A DNA stretch of 64,000 nt from Pediococcus acidilactici (GTDB lineage Bacteria; Bacillota; Bacilli; Lactobacillales; Lactobacillaceae), in contig CP103908.1 in the NCBI GenBank assembly GCA_024970065.1, positions 1,302,001 to 1,366,000 on the forward strand, given 5' to 3'. The notes under the pieces were generated by a model that was given only the letters and a program-made list of their open reading frames with translations, was not told the origin of the DNA and searched no databases. This document shows, piece by piece, positions 18,957 through 29,792 of the stretch. Made by a program: the position numbers and the translations under genes. Position 1 is the first letter of the stretch, and each line of letters starts with the position of its first letter.

Positions 18957-19970
18957 TCATTTATTCATATATAAATTTTCCAATCCTAAATGAGCGTATG
19001 CGCGCTCAGTAACCATGCGGCCGCGAGGCGTCCGTTTTAAAAAGCCAATTTGCAATAAATATGGCTCGTACATTTCCGAAATTGTATCCGGCTCTTCACC
19101 AATGTTAGCGGCAATGGTGGTCAATCCCACCGGACCCCCACCGTATAGTTCAATCATCGTGGTGAGAACCTTTTTATCGGTTTGATCCAACCCCCGGTCA
19201 TCCACCTGAAGCAATTTTAAGGAGGTTTGGACTAACGTACGGTCGATGTGGGCATCATTTTCTACTTCCGCAAAATCACGCACCCGCTTTAAGAGGCGGT
19301 TGGAAATCCGGGGGGTTCCCCGGGACCGGCGAGCAATTTCGTGGGCACCTTGGTCATCGATATTCGTCTTAAAAATCTCGGCCGATCGTTTAACAATGTT
19401 GGCTAAATCGTCTTCCGTATAGTAATTCATATGTTCGACAATCCCAAAGCGATCCCGTAGTGGAGCTGAAAGTAATCCCGCCCGGGTGGTCGCCCCGATT
19501 AAAGTAAACGGTGGTAAAGGAAAGTGAATTGGATGTGCCGTAGGTCCCTGTCCGACCACGATATCAACGAAGAAGTCTTCCATTGCTGAATAAAGCATTT
19601 CCTCCACCACTTTGGGGAGCCGGTGAATTTCATCAATAAATAAAATATCACCCGGTTGCAATTCGTTCAAGAGGGCGACTAAATCACCAGGCTTTTCAAT
19701 TGCGGGACCACTGGTCGTTCGAATTTGAACCGCCATTTCGTTAGCAATCACCATTGCCAGAGTCGTCTTCCCTAGTCCAGGGGGACCGTATAACAGCACG
19801 TGGTCCAAAGCTTCTTCACGCTTCTTCGCTGCTTCAATGTATACGGACAGCTCGTGCTTAATTTGGGCTTGACCAATGTATTGTTTTAAGTTCTGTGGGC
19901 GTAATGATTGTTCGTTAGCCTCTTCTTGGGCCCCCTGAACGGCCGACGACGTAATTCGTTCATCATCCAT
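18957..19970 (-). CDS. ruvB: Holliday junction branch migration ATPase RuvB
   Basis: Hexameric AAA+ motor that drives branch migration with RuvA. It has 337 residues. Walker A GPPGLGKT at 62-69, Walker [11 protein letters not shown], sensor motif [18 protein letters not shown], and the C-terminal winged helix with [13 protein letters not shown]. It starts nine bases after the ruvA stop and its ribosome binding site (AAAGGA) lies in the end of ruvA. Confidence 0.97.
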   Translation of the reverse strand: MDDERITSSAVQGAQEEANEQSLRPQNLKQYIGQAQIKHELSVYIEAAKKREEALDHVLLYGPPGLGKTTLAMVIANEMAVQIRTTSGPAIEKPGDLVALLNELQPGDILFIDEIHRLPKVVEEMLYSAMEDFFVDIVVGQGPTAHPIHFPLPPFTLIGATTRAGLLSAPLRDRFGIVEHMNYYTEDDLANIVKRSAEIFKTNIDDQGAHEIARRSRGTPRISNRLLKRVRDFAEVENDAHIDRTLVQTSLKLLQVDDRGLDQTDKKVLTTMIELYGGGPVGLTTIAANIGEEPDTISEMYEPYLLQIGFLKRTPRGRMVTERAYAHLGLENLYMNK

Positions 19971-19978
19971 TAATCACG

Positions 19979-20566
19979 CTATCCTTTCATTAACAATTTT
20001 AATCCTGCACTAATGTATTGATCCGTAGTTTGATTGGTAAGCTCATCTAGCTTAGGCGTAATCTTTTTAAGTTCCCGCTCCGAATATCCTAGTGCTGCCA
20101 AAGCTTCAATCGCTTCATCTAGCGTACTATTAGTAGTGGTTGGCACTTCAAATAGTGGACCACTCGGTTCGTTGCTCGTAATTTTGCCCTTCAAATCTAA
20201 GATGATTTGCTTAGCTGCTTTAGGGCCGATTTTAGGAAACTTCTTCAAGTAGTTAACGTCGTCGTTATTTACTGCCCGAATAAACCCTTGGTGGTCATCG
20301 TTAGCCAAAATTGCTAACGCACTCTTTGGGCCAATTCCCTTAACCTTGAGCAGGTTCAAAAAAAGTTCCTTGTCCGCGTATTTCTTGAAACCATACAACG
20401 TATTTTCAGTTTCCGAAACCGCCTGGTGAACGTAGACCTTTTGTTTTTCATCTGCTTTAAAACTGTACGGGTTGGCCACGTTAACTAAATAACCAACCCC
20501 ATTCACGTCAATCACAATGTAGGCGGGGTTAATGTCCACAACCACTCCATCTAAATATTCATACAT
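19979..20566 (-). CDS. ruvA: Holliday junction DNA helicase subunit RuvA
   Basis: Tetrameric protein that binds the four-way junction and loads RuvB. It has 195 residues. N-terminal OB fold (MYEYLDGVVVDINPAYIVID), two helix-hairpin-helix motifs in the middle (LKVKGIGPKSALAIL and LKKFPKIGPKAAKQIILDLKG without its surroundings), then a flexible linker and the RuvB-binding domain III (DEAIEALAALGYSERELKKI). Start ATG at 20566 follows GGGGAT. It follows mutL on the same strand. Confidence 0.96.
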   Translation of the reverse strand: MYEYLDGVVVDINPAYIVIDVNGVGYLVNVANPYSFKADEKQKVYVHQAVSETENTLYGFKKYADKELFLNLLKVKGIGPKSALAILANDDHQGFIRAVNNDDVNYLKKFPKIGPKAAKQIILDLKGKITSNEPSGPLFEVPTTTNSTLDEAIEALAALGYSERELKKITPKLDELTNQTTDQYISAGLKLLMKG

Positions 20567-20611
20567 CTGTTAATCCCCATTTCAAAACGTTTGTTCGTAT
20601 TAATAATTGTA

Positions 20612-22531
20612 TCATAAGTCTTCGTCAATTAAGTTCGTATTGTGGGGATCTTGAATTCGTTTAAACATTTTCTCCATATCGGTGGTGGAAAAATGTACCA
20701 ATACCGGCCGTCCATGAGGACAGTTAAACGGATTTTCCACCTTCGCCAAATCCTTTAACAACTGCTTGGCTTGCAGGTCATCTAAATGATGGTTAGCTTT
20801 AATTGCCCGTTTACAGCTCATCATGATTGCGGTAGCTTCGCGAAACTTTGCCACCGTCATGTTGCGGTCATTTAAAACGTAATCCACCATTTCTTTTACG
20901 GTGTCTTCTTCTTGTCCCTTTTTAAACCAGGTGGGATGGTGGCGAACAATAAATGTATTTCTCCCAAATTCTTCTAAGAATAGCCCACAAGCTTCTAACA
21001 CCGACTGCTTTTCCTTAATCCGCAACGTATCGGTTGTCGAATAGTCTAGGTAAATTGGCACAAGCAAATCTTGCTGGTCATCACTCACTTGCCCGATTTG
21101 CACCCGGTAATATTCGTAGTTAATCCGTTCTTGGGCCGCGTGCTGGTCAACGATGTACAACCCATCGTCCGCCTCCGCAAACAAGTAGGTACCGTGCATT
21201 TGTCCAATGTACGTTAGTGCCGGAAAACGACTAGTGCTAGCAGCTTTTTCACTTTCATCTCCCGCATCCGGGGTGGCCTGTTCTGCCGTGTCAGCATACT
21301 TTTCTTTAAATTCAGCAATCCGATCCGATTGCAAATCCTGCCGGGTGCTGATGATAATTGGCTTAGTTGCGGCAACGGATGGTTGCAACGGCGCACTGGC
21401 ATCCTCTTCTTCAACGGCGGCTGACTCATCCGGAGTTGCATTACCAAACGACCCCGAAAGCACGGTTTCAGTTAAATCAAGTTGTTCACCAACTGGTTTG
21501 GTAACCCGTTTTTTCTTCAAGTTATCTACCGCATCAGGGATTAAATTTTGGTCGGCCAACCGGTCAAAAATCGTTTTACTGATTAGTTCTGTTAAGGCAC
21601 TTTCTTCACTAATCCGAACTTCCAATTTTGAAGGATGGACGTTTACATCCACCAAAAGCGGGTCGGTTTGAATGTTGATTACCGCTACCGGATACCGGCC
21701 CACCATTAGTTTTGACCCGTATCCTTCAATAATTGCTTTACTAATGTGAAAGTTCTTAATATACCGCCCGTTAACAAGGATCGTAATGTAACTGCGGTTG
21801 GCCCTGGTGAATTCCGGAAGGCTGACGTACCCATCAATACGGAAATCGACGTTTTCACCATGAATATCCAACATTTTTTGGGCATTATGGGTGCCGTAAA
21901 TATTGGCTAATACTTGTTGGACGTTGCCCTGCCCGGACGTTCGCATCAATTGTCGTTCGTCGTTTTGTAAGGAAAACGCAATCTCGGGATAACTCAAAGC
22001 AATCCGGTTAATAATATCGGTAATCTTTGATAGTTCGGTTGCTAAGGACTTTAGGTACTTTAACCGTGCGGGCGTGTTAAAAAATAAATCACTGACCGTA
22101 ATATCGGTCCCCTGACGACTCTGAGCCTCCCGGTGTTCGATTAACTCACCACCCCGGTAATGGACAAATTGACCGGGTCCTTCAGCAGTGGCGGAGGTCA
22201 TTTTAACGTCCGCAATGGAGGCAATACTTGGCAAGGCCTCCCCGCGAAACCCGAGGGTCCCTACCCGAAAAAGATCGGCACGGGAGGTTATTTTACTGGT
22301 TGCGTGGCGCTTAAAGGCCGTTTCTACTTGACTACCTTCAATTCCACTACCATTGTCGATCACCCGAATCATTTTTAATCCCGATTCAGCTAAGAGAATA
22401 TCAATGCGGCTGCTTCCCGCATCAATTGCATTTTCTACTAGTTCCTTTACGACCGAGGCTGGCCGTTCCACTACTTCACCGGCAGCAATTTGGTCGGCTA
22501 AAATATCACTTAACTCTTGGATTTTTGCCAT
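20612..22531 (-). CDS. mutL: DNA mismatch repair protein MutL
   Basis: Links MutS to strand nicking. It has 639 residues. The N-terminal GHKL ATPase shows NAIDAGSSRID, DNGSGI and GFRGEALPSIA. A linker of about 110 residues rich in Ser, Ala and Glu follows. The C-terminal domain carries the endonuclease motif DQHAAQERINYE and the late CPHGRP motif, so this MutL should nick DNA itself, as in other bacteria without MutH. Start ATG is 11 bases after the mutS stop, an operon arrangement. Confidence 0.97.
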   Translation of the reverse strand: MAKIQELSDILADQIAAGEVVERPASVVKELVENAIDAGSSRIDILLAESGLKMIRVIDNGSGIEGSQVETAFKRHATSKITSRADLFRVGTLGFRGEALPSIASIADVKMTSATAEGPGQFVHYRGGELIEHREAQSRQGTDITVSDLFFNTPARLKYLKSLATELSKITDIINRIALSYPEIAFSLQNDERQLMRTSGQGNVQQVLANIYGTHNAQKMLDIHGENVDFRIDGYVSLPEFTRANRSYITILVNGRYIKNFHISKAIIEGYGSKLMVGRYPVAVINIQTDPLLVDVNVHPSKLEVRISEESALTELISKTIFDRLADQNLIPDAVDNLKKKRVTKPVGEQLDLTETVLSGSFGNATPDESAAVEEEDASAPLQPSVAATKPIIISTRQDLQSDRIAEFKEKYADTAEQATPDAGDESEKAASTSRFPALTYIGQMHGTYLFAEADDGLYIVDQHAAQERINYEYYRVQIGQVSDDQQDLLVPIYLDYSTTDTLRIKEKQSVLEACGLFLEEFGRNTFIVRHHPTWFKKGQEEDTVKEMVDYVLNDRNMTVAKFREATAIMMSCKRAIKANHHLDDLQAKQLLKDLAKVENPFNCPHGRPVLVHFSTTDMEKMFKRIQDPHNTNLIDEDL

Positions 22532-22542
22532 TTATCCGCACC

Positions 22543-25227
22543 TCATTTTCGTAGCTTCTTCTGCCACTTATACAACTGATTCATAACTTCCATCGGCGTC
22601 ATGTCCATTAAATTTAAGTTAGTTAATTGTTCTACTACCTGTGTTTGCAAGCGGTCGGCCTTCTTCTCTGCTGGAGAAGCGTCAAAGAGTGCCATCTGTT
22701 CTTCCACAACTTCCTGTGACGTACTTGTGGCAAGCGAAGCTGCTTGCGTAGGTTGAGCAAGTGTGTCAGGCTCGTCAGGCTGCGAAGCATTGGAAACTAC
22801 TGATTGTTCCTCAGAAGCGGTTAATTTCGCCGCGTCATCTTGGTTTTCATTTTCTAACTGCTCTAAAATCACGGAAGCCCTTTGCAAGAGTGAATCTGGC
22901 ATTCCCGCTAACTTAGCAACGTGAATCCCGTACGATTTGTCCGCAGGTCCGTCTTCCATTTTGTGTAGGAAAACTAAATTGCCGTCCTGTTCCACCGCAC
23001 CGACGTGCACGTTTTTCAACCGCGCTAAAGTCTGATCAAGTGCGGTCAACTCGTGGTAGTGGGTCGAAAACAGGGTCTTGGCGTGTACATTTTGGTGGAT
23101 AAATTCAATAATTGATTGCGCTAACGCCATCCCGTCGTAGGTTGCGGTACCACGCCCAATTTCATCAAAGAGAATCAAACTGTTCGCAGTTCCATCCTTT
23201 AACGCCCGGTTGGCCTCTTGCATTTCAACCATGAAAGTACTTTGCCCAGAAATCAAATCGTCAGCTGCGCCAATACGAGTGAAAATTTGGTCAAAAATTG
23301 GCAACGTAGCCGCCTCAGCCGGAACAAAACAACCCATTTGAGCCATGATGACGGTTAACGCAAGTTGCCGCATGTAAGTACTCTTTCCGGACATATTCGG
23401 CCCGGTAATCAGTAAAATATCCGTGTCTTGGTTCATCAAAATATCGTTTGGTACGTAACTTTGGTGCCCCATTACCTTTTCGACAACCGGGTGGCGCCCC
23501 GCTTTGATAACAATTTCGTGGGCTTCCGTCATGGTTGGTTTAACAAATTGGTACTCTTCGCTAACCACCGCGAAACTCTGTAAAACGTCTAACTCCGCAA
23601 CCTGCTTAGCCAAGTTCTGAAGGCGTTCGATCTGTTCTTTAATCGTTTCCCGAATCTTTTTGAACAGCTCGTATTCTAAGTCCGTTGACTTTTGTTCGGC
23701 TTCTAAAATAATTCGTTCCTTTTCCTTTAGCTCTGGCGTAATAAACCGTTCGGCGTTCGTTAAGGTTTGCTTACGTTCATAACGCCCCTCAGGCACGTTA
23801 GCTAAATTAGCACGCGTAACTTCAATGTAATAGCCAAACACTTTATTGTAACCAATTTTAAGGTTTTTAATCCCAGTTGCCTGCCGTTCTTGAGCTTGTA
23901 AATCGGCAATCCACTTTTTACCGTTCCGCATTGCATCTCGGTATTCGTCTAACTTCGGATTATAACCATCTTTAATGACGTTTCCTTCCGTCACGGAATT
24001 GGGCGCGTCTTCGTCAATGGCCGCTTCAATCAAATCCGCAATTTCACTAACTGGATCTAACCGAGTCAGGGCCTCGTCAAAAACGGGGTCGTCCAATTCT
24101 GCCAGTACGTGCCGGATTTTAGGAATTTGCAGTAACGAAGTCTTTAGTTGGATTAAATCCCGGCCATTTACGTTTCCAAAGGCTACCCGACCAGCCAACC
24201 GTTCCAAATCGTAAACTTTCGTCAGTTCTTCTTGTAGGTTGCTCCGTTCAAAAAAGTGTTCGAGCAGAACCTGCACGCGACTTTGCCGGGCGTTTATGGC
24301 TTCCTTACGAATCAACGGACGGTCTAACCATTGTTTTAATAAACGTCCGCCCATCGCCGTTTTCGTTTCATCTAACAACCATAACAAGGTTCCTTGTTTT
24401 TTCCCCGTTCGAATTAAGCGAGTTAACTCGAGGTTATACTTTGACGCATGGTCCATTCGTAAGTAAAACGACGGTTCGTACGCAATTGCCTTTTGCATGT
24501 GGGCCAAATTACGCTTTTGCGTAACTTGAACATACATCAATAATTGCTTTACTACTTGTACTGCAATCGGAGAAGTTAAATCTTGAATTAAGTAACTTAA
24601 TTCCGCCGATATTTCAATATCGTTTTGCTGCGAAACTAAAATATTTAATTCTTTAAAACGTTCCCCAAAGTGCTCCACGAAATATTGGTCCGCAACGATT
24701 TCCCGCGTCCGTAACCCAACGGCTTCGTTGACCACGCTCTCAATATCGTCTAAAATTGCGACTTTTAATTCACCAGTCGAGAGGTCCGTATAGGCGAACC
24801 CGTACTTTTTACTTGCGGCATCAAAGCTGACCGCCGTGAGGTAATTATTTTCCTTAGCGTCTTCCGCTTTTTGATCCGTGGTGGTTCCCGGTGTCACGAG
24901 TTGGATTACTTCCCGCTTCACCATTCCTTTGGCAGCTTTGGGGTCTTCCATCTGCTCACAAATTGCCACTTTATAACCTTGGTCAACTAAAATATCAATA
25001 TAATTTTGGGCGGCGTGATGCGGAACCCCACACATGGGAATCGGATCGTCCGCGTTTTTTGACCTTGCCGTAAGCGTCAATTCTAAAAGCTGCGATCCCT
25101 TAATGGCATCGTCATAAAATAATTCGTAAAAATCCCCGATCCGGTAAAACAAAAAGGCATCCGGATACTGGTTTTTAATTTCCATATACTGACGCATCAT
25201 TGGCGTATCACTTGTCTTTTGTGGCAT
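22543..25227 (-). CDS. mutS: DNA mismatch repair protein MutS
   Basis: Recognises mispaired bases. It has 894 residues. The mismatch-binding N-terminus has [15 protein letters not shown], the Phe-x-Glu wedge region. Connector, core and clamp domains follow. Walker [10 protein letters not shown] lies near residue 608, followed by Walker [17 protein letters not shown] and the STHYHEL motif. An extended acidic, low-complexity linker (about 770-860) precedes the C-terminal tail [19 protein letters not shown]. It is first in the mutS-mutL-ruvA-ruvB-queA-tgt-yajC run. Confidence 0.97.
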   Translation of the reverse strand: MPQKTSDTPMMRQYMEIKNQYPDAFLFYRIGDFYELFYDDAIKGSQLLELTLTARSKNADDPIPMCGVPHHAAQNYIDILVDQGYKVAICEQMEDPKAAKGMVKREVIQLVTPGTTTDQKAEDAKENNYLTAVSFDAASKKYGFAYTDLSTGELKVAILDDIESVVNEAVGLRTREIVADQYFVEHFGERFKELNILVSQQNDIEISAELSYLIQDLTSPIAVQVVKQLLMYVQVTQKRNLAHMQKAIAYEPSFYLRMDHASKYNLELTRLIRTGKKQGTLLWLLDETKTAMGGRLLKQWLDRPLIRKEAINARQSRVQVLLEHFFERSNLQEELTKVYDLERLAGRVAFGNVNGRDLIQLKTSLLQIPKIRHVLAELDDPVFDEALTRLDPVSEIADLIEAAIDEDAPNSVTEGNVIKDGYNPKLDEYRDAMRNGKKWIADLQAQERQATGIKNLKIGYNKVFGYYIEVTRANLANVPEGRYERKQTLTNAERFITPELKEKERIILEAEQKSTDLEYELFKKIRETIKEQIERLQNLAKQVAELDVLQSFAVVSEEYQFVKPTMTEAHEIVIKAGRHPVVEKVMGHQSYVPNDILMNQDTDILLITGPNMSGKSTYMRQLALTVIMAQMGCFVPAEAATLPIFDQIFTRIGAADDLISGQSTFMVEMQEANRALKDGTANSLILFDEIGRGTATYDGMALAQSIIEFIHQNVHAKTLFSTHYHELTALDQTLARLKNVHVGAVEQDGNLVFLHKMEDGPADKSYGIHVAKLAGMPDSLLQRASVILEQLENENQDDAAKLTASEEQSVVSNASQPDEPDTLAQPTQAASLATSTSQEVVEEQMALFDASPAEKKADRLQTQVVEQLTNLNLMDMTPMEVMNQLYKWQKKLRK

Positions 25228-25313
25228 TTTACATTCCTTCCGACTCTTAATTTTTTAGTTAATTGTAATTACGTAAAAAATTAGTTTAACAATGGCTATT
25301 CTATCATACGCAC

Positions 25314-25353
25314 CATATAAAAAAAGAGCGGAACCGCAATGGTCCAACTCCTT
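25314..25353 (-). terminator. Terminator overlapping the end of rny
   Basis: On the minus strand AAGGAGTTGGACC pairs with GGTTCCGCTCTTT (with G-U pairs and one mismatch), then a run of seven T. The 5' arm includes the rny stop codon. Confidence 0.7.
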
Positions 25354-26911
25354 ACTTTGCAAAATCAACGGCCCGAACTTCCCGAACAATTGTTACTTTA
25401 ATTTTGCCTGCGTATTCTAATTGTTTCTCAATTGCTTTACGAATTTGATGCGTTAGCATAACTGCCTTCAAATCGTTAATCTTAGTTGGCTTAACGATTA
25501 CCCGCACCTCACGTCCGGCTTGAATTGCGTAACTCTTTTTAACTCCATCGAACTGGTTAGCAATTTCTTCTAGCTTTTCCAACCGATGAATATAACTCTG
25601 TAATGTATCGCTCCGTGCTCCTGGACGAGCCGCTGAAATTGAATCCGCGGCTGCCACTAACACAGAAATAACATGATTTGCTTCGTTGTTGTCTCGGTGC
25701 GACGCAATTGCGTCAATGACGGTAGCACTTTCTTTGTACTTCTTCGCCAATTCCACACCTAACTCAACGTGTGAAGTATCGGTCTCATGTTGGACCGCCT
25801 TACCAATATCGTGTAATAATCCTGCGCGTTTTGCTACAGTAACATCTTCACCCAACTCAGCAGCTAGCACTCCTGCCAAATTAGCAACCTCAATAGAATG
25901 GTTTAATACATTTTGACCATAACTCGTCCGATATCTTAATTGCCCAATTAACTTAATCAATTCAGGATTCATCGAATGAATACCAAGCTCAAAGACTGCT
26001 TGCTCACCGGTCTTGCGAATGGTGTCATCCAATTCTTTCTTAGCCTTTTCCACCATCTCTTCAATCCGAGCAGGATGGATTCGGCCATCTTGAATTAGCT
26101 TTTCCAAAGCAATGTGCGCAATTTCACGGCGAATCGGGTCAAAACTACTCAAAACGACCGCTTCCGGAGTATCATCAATAATTAAATCAACTCCCGTGAC
26201 GTTTTCAAAGTTCCGGATATTCCGGCCTTCGCGCCCAATAATCCGACCCTTCATGTCGTCATTAGGAAGCGAAACTACGGTAATCGTCGTTTCGGACGCC
26301 ATATCCGCAGCACTTCTTTGAATTGCTTGTGCAATTACTTTCCGAGCTGTTTCATCAGCTTGGTTTTGAGCATCTTCTAAACTTTCTTTGATAATCAAAG
26401 CCCGTTCTTTTTCAAGTTTGGCTTTTACTTCCGAAATAATTAAACTTTTGGCATCTTCTTGAGTTAAATTAGAAACTCGCTCAAGCTCTTGTTGTCGTTC
26501 CTCAACGAGTGATGATGCTTTTTGTTGTTGTTCATCAATTAGCTTTTGATCTGCAGCCAGTTTTTGCTCTTTACGTTCCAGGCTGTTCTCACGCTTTTCA
26601 AAAGAACTATCCTTACGATCCAGGACGTCCTCTCTTTGAAGAAGCCGGTCTTCTTGCTTTTGCAATTCGGCCCGACGCTCCTTGAGCTCTTTTTCAACCT
26701 GCGCACGATAGCGGTGGCTTTCATCTTTTGCTTCCAAAAGCTTTTCCCGGCGTTCGGTTTCTGCCTGTTGCCGTGCGTTTTCAATAATTAAATCAGCTGA
26801 ATTACTAGCATCCGCAGTTTGCTTTTCAATGAACCGCTTGTGCATGATGTATCCTGCACAATAGCCAACAACTATAGCGATGATTGCGAGGATAATATAA
26901 TAAATTACCAT
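25352..26911 (-). CDS. rny: Ribonuclease Y
   Basis: Membrane-anchored endoribonuclease that starts mRNA decay. From ATG 26911 ([20 protein letters not shown]), chosen because GGAGG lies five bases upstream, it has about 519 residues. Order: one N-terminal transmembrane helix, a long charged coiled coil (about 30-200), a KH domain ([15 protein letters not shown]) and an HD domain with LLHDIGKAV and the later [12 protein letters not shown] block. Downstream of recA, as in many Bacilli. Confidence 0.96.
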   Translation of the reverse strand: MVIYYIILAIIAIVVGYCAGYIMHKRFIEKQTADASNSADLIIENARQQAETERREKLLEAKDESHRYRAQVEKELKERRAELQKQEDRLLQREDVLDRKDSSFEKRENSLERKEQKLAADQKLIDEQQQKASSLVEERQQELERVSNLTQEDAKSLIISEVKAKLEKERALIIKESLEDAQNQADETARKVIAQAIQRSAADMASETTITVVSLPNDDMKGRIIGREGRNIRNFENVTGVDLIIDDTPEAVVLSSFDPIRREIAHIALEKLIQDGRIHPARIEEMVEKAKKELDDTIRKTGEQAVFELGIHSMNPELIKLIGQLRYRTSYGQNVLNHSIEVANLAGVLAAELGEDVTVAKRAGLLHDIGKAVQHETDTSHVELGVELAKKYKESATVIDAIASHRDNNEANHVISVLVAAADSISAARPGARSDTLQSYIHRLEKLEEIANQFDGVKKSYAIQAGREVRVIVKPTKINDLKAVMLTHQIRKAIEKQLEYAGKIKVTIVREVRAVDFAK

Positions 26912-27130
26912 CTTTGCCTCCAAATCATCAAGACCATAGTTATAATCTTTGAATGATGTTATTTGATTCTCACACTTATAATCATTTTAATATTTAGCCA
27001 TAAGCGTGTCAATAAGTCTTTAGCGCTCAGCACCGATTAATGCTAGGTTTGCCGACTTTGCGATTCCCTTTTAAGAGTCGCAGTTAGTGGAACATTTGTC
27101 ACTTCAAAGATCCGTTCCGATCACTGATAA

Positions 27131-27168
27131 CGTAGAAAAAGAAGTCGGAATTATCCCAACTTCTTTTC
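27131..27168 (-). terminator. Rho-independent terminator after recA
   Basis: Arms AAAAGAAGTTGGG and CCGACTTCTTTTT pair with one G-U wobble around a short loop, ending in a T tract on the minus strand. Confidence 0.8.
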
Positions 27169-27186
27169 TCCCCATAAATATTATCT

Positions 27187-28242
27187 TTATTTCAAATCCA
27201 ATTCAGCTTGGTCCTCTGGTTGATGGTCTTCTTTAACCTCACTAGCCGGATCAGCTACCATCCCGTATGCTTCTCGAACCTTAGCCAATACTTCGGCACG
27301 GACATCTGGATGATCTTCCATGTACTTCTTGGCATTTTCACGTCCTTGGCCAATTCGTTCTTCACCATACGAGTACCAAGAACCACTCTTTCCAACAATG
27401 TCTTTTTCTACGGCCATATCAATCATTTCACCAGTTTGCGAAATTCCTTGACCATACATAATATCGACTTCTGCTTTCTTAAATGGTGGTGCTACCTTGT
27501 TCTTAACTACCTTAATCTTAACTCGGTTACCGATTACGTCCGCCCCATCCTTGATTTGTTCAGCACGCCGAACTTCCAACCGAATGGTAGCGTAGAATTT
27601 CAAAGCCCGACCACCCGGGGTGGTTTCGGGATTTCCAAACATAATACCGACCTTTTCACGAATTTGGTTAATGAAAAGGGCGATGGTCTTAGTCTTGTTA
27701 ATTGACCCAGAAAGTTTCCGCAATGCTTGAGACATCATCCGTGCTTGAAGACCGACGTGGGCATCGCCCATTTCACCGTCAATTTCAGCCCGGGGAACTA
27801 AAGCAGCTACCGAGTCAATAACTACCAAATCGATGGCTCCACTTGAAACTAGGGCATCCGCAATTGCTAATCCTTCTTCACCCGTATCTGGTTGAGAAAG
27901 CAAGAGGTCGTCGATATTAACCCCTAAATTAGTTGCGTAGGCGGGATCCATCGCATTTTCAGCATCAATATACGCAGCCGTTCCGCCCCGTTTTTGGACT
28001 TCCGCTACCGCATGAAGCGCAACCGTAGTTTTACCAGAACTTTCGGGACCGTAGATTTCAACGATCCGTCCCTTAGGGTAACCGCCTACTCCCAACGCAT
28101 CATCTAAAGCTAATGAACCACTGGGAATGGTGGAAATTTGCGTATCTACCGCATCTCCCATACGCATAATTGAGCCTTTACCAAAGTTTTTTTCAATTTT
28201 TTTAAGAGCTTTATTCAAAGCTTCTTTTCTTTCGTCTGCCAC
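27187..28242 (-). CDS. recA: RecA recombinase
   Basis: Forms the presynaptic filament on single-stranded DNA, catalyses strand exchange and triggers LexA self-cleavage. It has 351 residues. Walker A GPESSGKT at 65-72, Walker [11 protein letters not shown], loop L1 [19 protein letters not shown], loop L2 near [15 protein letters not shown], and an acidic C-terminal tail. ATG has AGGAGG. An SOS box and promoter lie 120-170 bases upstream, so it is a DNA-damage-induced single-gene unit ending in a terminator. Confidence 0.98.
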   Translation of the reverse strand: MADERKEALNKALKKIEKNFGKGSIMRMGDAVDTQISTIPSGSLALDDALGVGGYPKGRIVEIYGPESSGKTTVALHAVAEVQKRGGTAAYIDAENAMDPAYATNLGVNIDDLLLSQPDTGEEGLAIADALVSSGAIDLVVIDSVAALVPRAEIDGEMGDAHVGLQARMMSQALRKLSGSINKTKTIALFINQIREKVGIMFGNPETTPGGRALKFYATIRLEVRRAEQIKDGADVIGNRVKIKVVKNKVAPPFKKAEVDIMYGQGISQTGEMIDMAVEKDIVGKSGSWYSYGEERIGQGRENAKKYMEDHPDVRAEVLAKVREAYGMVADPASEVKEDHQPEDQAELDLK

Positions 28243-28359
28243 TTAATTAATAACCTCCTAATGGGTCTTATATTGCACGTATCTCGGTCAAGGATGGCGC
28301 CATCGGTCTTTTACTATTCTTATCTATCGTGAAGTCGCCCTTAACCATCTATATTAAAT

Positions 28360-28388
28360 ATAATACCTAGTAATTGCTAAAAAAGCAA
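28360..28388 (-). promoter_or_regulatory. recA promoter
   Basis: -35 TTGCTT (28383-28388), 17-base spacer, -10 TATTAT (28360-28365) on the minus strand. The leader to the recA start is about 110 bases. Confidence 0.65.
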
Positions 28389-28396
28389 TCAAAAAG

Positions 28397-28410
28397 CGAA
28401 CAAAAGTTCG
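28397..28410. promoter_or_regulatory. SOS (LexA) operator upstream of recA
   Basis: CGAACAAAAGTTCG is an exact match to the Gram-positive LexA box CGAAC-N4-GTTCG. It lies eight bases upstream of the -35 of the recA promoter and just after the cinA stop codon. LexA should repress recA here until DNA damage. The same palindrome followed by CTTTTTG on the minus strand could also act as a weak terminator for cinA. Confidence 0.88.
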
Positions 28411-28413
28411 ATA

Positions 28414-29655
28414 TTATTTAACAACTTGTTCCCAGATTAACCGAAAACCGTTCATGACTGCTAAATGGCGAATTTTTTTGCGGTTCCCGCTAAAATGAAA
28501 TCCCTTAGCCACGGTGCTTCCATCTGGTAACGCCAGTCCGATCCAAACGTCGCCGGGGGCGTGGCCTTCCAATCCTTCAGGGCCAGCCACCCCCGTGAAA
28601 CTAATTGCTAAATCAGTCCCCATCTGTTTCTGCGCACCCCTAGCCATTTCTTCGGCAACCGAGCGGCTAACTACCGAATCTTGCGCAATCGTTTCTGGCC
28701 GAACGCCTAACAGCTTCGTTTTTACTTCGTCAGAGTAGGTCACAAAGCCACCTGAAAATACCGCCGAAGTGCCCGCCGTTTCTACTAGTTGGCTTTGGAA
28801 GGCCCCTCCGGTTAAGCTTTCCGCAGCGGTCAAGGTCAGCTTTCGGTTAATTAGGGCTTGCACGACAAAGTCAGGAAAGGCGACCTGATCACCTTCTGCA
28901 TAGTAGTAATCTCCAGCCCGTGCAAGTATTTCCGCCTTAGTTTTTTCCAGCATTTGTTCCGCTTCGTCCTTAGAATCCGCCTTTGCAGTTAACCGAATGG
29001 TAACGTCGGTTGGTTTGAAGTATAGTGCGATCGTTGGGTTGGTCTGTTGGTTGATCACGTCAGCCACCCGGGTCGCTAAATCAGCTTCCCCAACTCCCAC
29101 AAAATGCAAAGTTTTTGATTGGATAGTTTTGTTTAAAGTGTACCGTTCCTTTAGCAATGGAAGAACTTCTTGGTTAACCATCGGCTTAAATTCGCTAGGC
29201 GGTCCTGGCAAAACTAAATAATCGGTATTTGCGGTAGAAGCAAACAAACCGATAGCCAGTCCGTTAGGGTTCTGAACTGGCCGACTACCCTTTAATAACA
29301 ACGCTTGCCGTTCGTTATTAGGGGTGATTGGCCGTCCCTGTTTAGTAAAATGCTCGTGAACTTTTGCCAACGCATCGGAATCAACTACCAGATCATCACC
29401 TAGAAATTCAGCTAGGGTCTGTTTTGTAATATCGTCTTCGGTCGGTCCTAGACCGCCAATGGTAATTACTAAGTCACTACGCTTGCTTGCGATTGACAAC
29501 GTTTCTTTCATGGTGCTGGAGTTGTCCCCCACCGTTTCTTGATGATAAACATCAATGCCTAATTGAGCCAATTGCTGACTCAAGTAAACGGAGTTAGTAT
29601 CGGTAATTTCTCCTAACAAAATCTCGGTACCAACTGAAATTATTTCCGCCTTCAT
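28414..29655 (-). CDS. cinA: CinA family protein (competence/damage-inducible, NMN deamidase type)
   Basis: 413 residues with two domains: an N-terminal MoCF-like domain (EIISVGTEILLGEITDTNS, TIGGLGPTEDDITKQ) and a C-terminal CinA domain (LTAAESLTGGAFQSQLVETAG, GVAGPEGLEGHAPGDVW) linked to pyridine-nucleotide recycling through NMN deamidation. In naturally competent streptococci it is co-transcribed with recA and helps bring RecA to the membrane. Here it precedes recA, but an SOS-controlled promoter lies between them. ATG has a good AGGAGG-type site. Confidence 0.94.
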   Translation of the reverse strand: MKAEIISVGTEILLGEITDTNSVYLSQQLAQLGIDVYHQETVGDNSSTMKETLSIASKRSDLVITIGGLGPTEDDITKQTLAEFLGDDLVVDSDALAKVHEHFTKQGRPITPNNERQALLLKGSRPVQNPNGLAIGLFASTANTDYLVLPGPPSEFKPMVNQEVLPLLKERYTLNKTIQSKTLHFVGVGEADLATRVADVINQQTNPTIALYFKPTDVTIRLTAKADSKDEAEQMLEKTKAEILARAGDYYYAEGDQVAFPDFVVQALINRKLTLTAAESLTGGAFQSQLVETAGTSAVFSGGFVTYSDEVKTKLLGVRPETIAQDSVVSRSVAEEMARGAQKQMGTDLAISFTGVAGPEGLEGHAPGDVWIGLALPDGSTVAKGFHFSGNRKKIRHLAVMNGFRLIWEQVVK

Positions 29656-29719
29656 CTCTTAACTTCCTCCTCATTATATAACTACGCTAATCCTACTGCT
29701 TTATTTTAACTTTTTCAGC

Positions 29720-29743
29720 AAAAAAAGGCTGTTTCCAAACCTT
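29720..29743 (-). terminator. Possible weak terminator after pgsA
   Basis: Imperfect stem AAGG..TTT / AAA..CCTT followed by seven T on the minus strand, between pgsA and cinA. The stem is short and bulged, so partial read-through into cinA is likely. Confidence 0.4.
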
Positions 29744-29792
29744 CCGAAGTTTAACATTTCTGCCTTCGTCAGTTTTTCCACTAGCCTTTAGC

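Noticed and set aside
21207..21671. 154-codon plus-strand frame inside mutL
   Set aside because: Ser/Ala-rich translation of the antisense strand of the mutL linker; no ribosome binding site.
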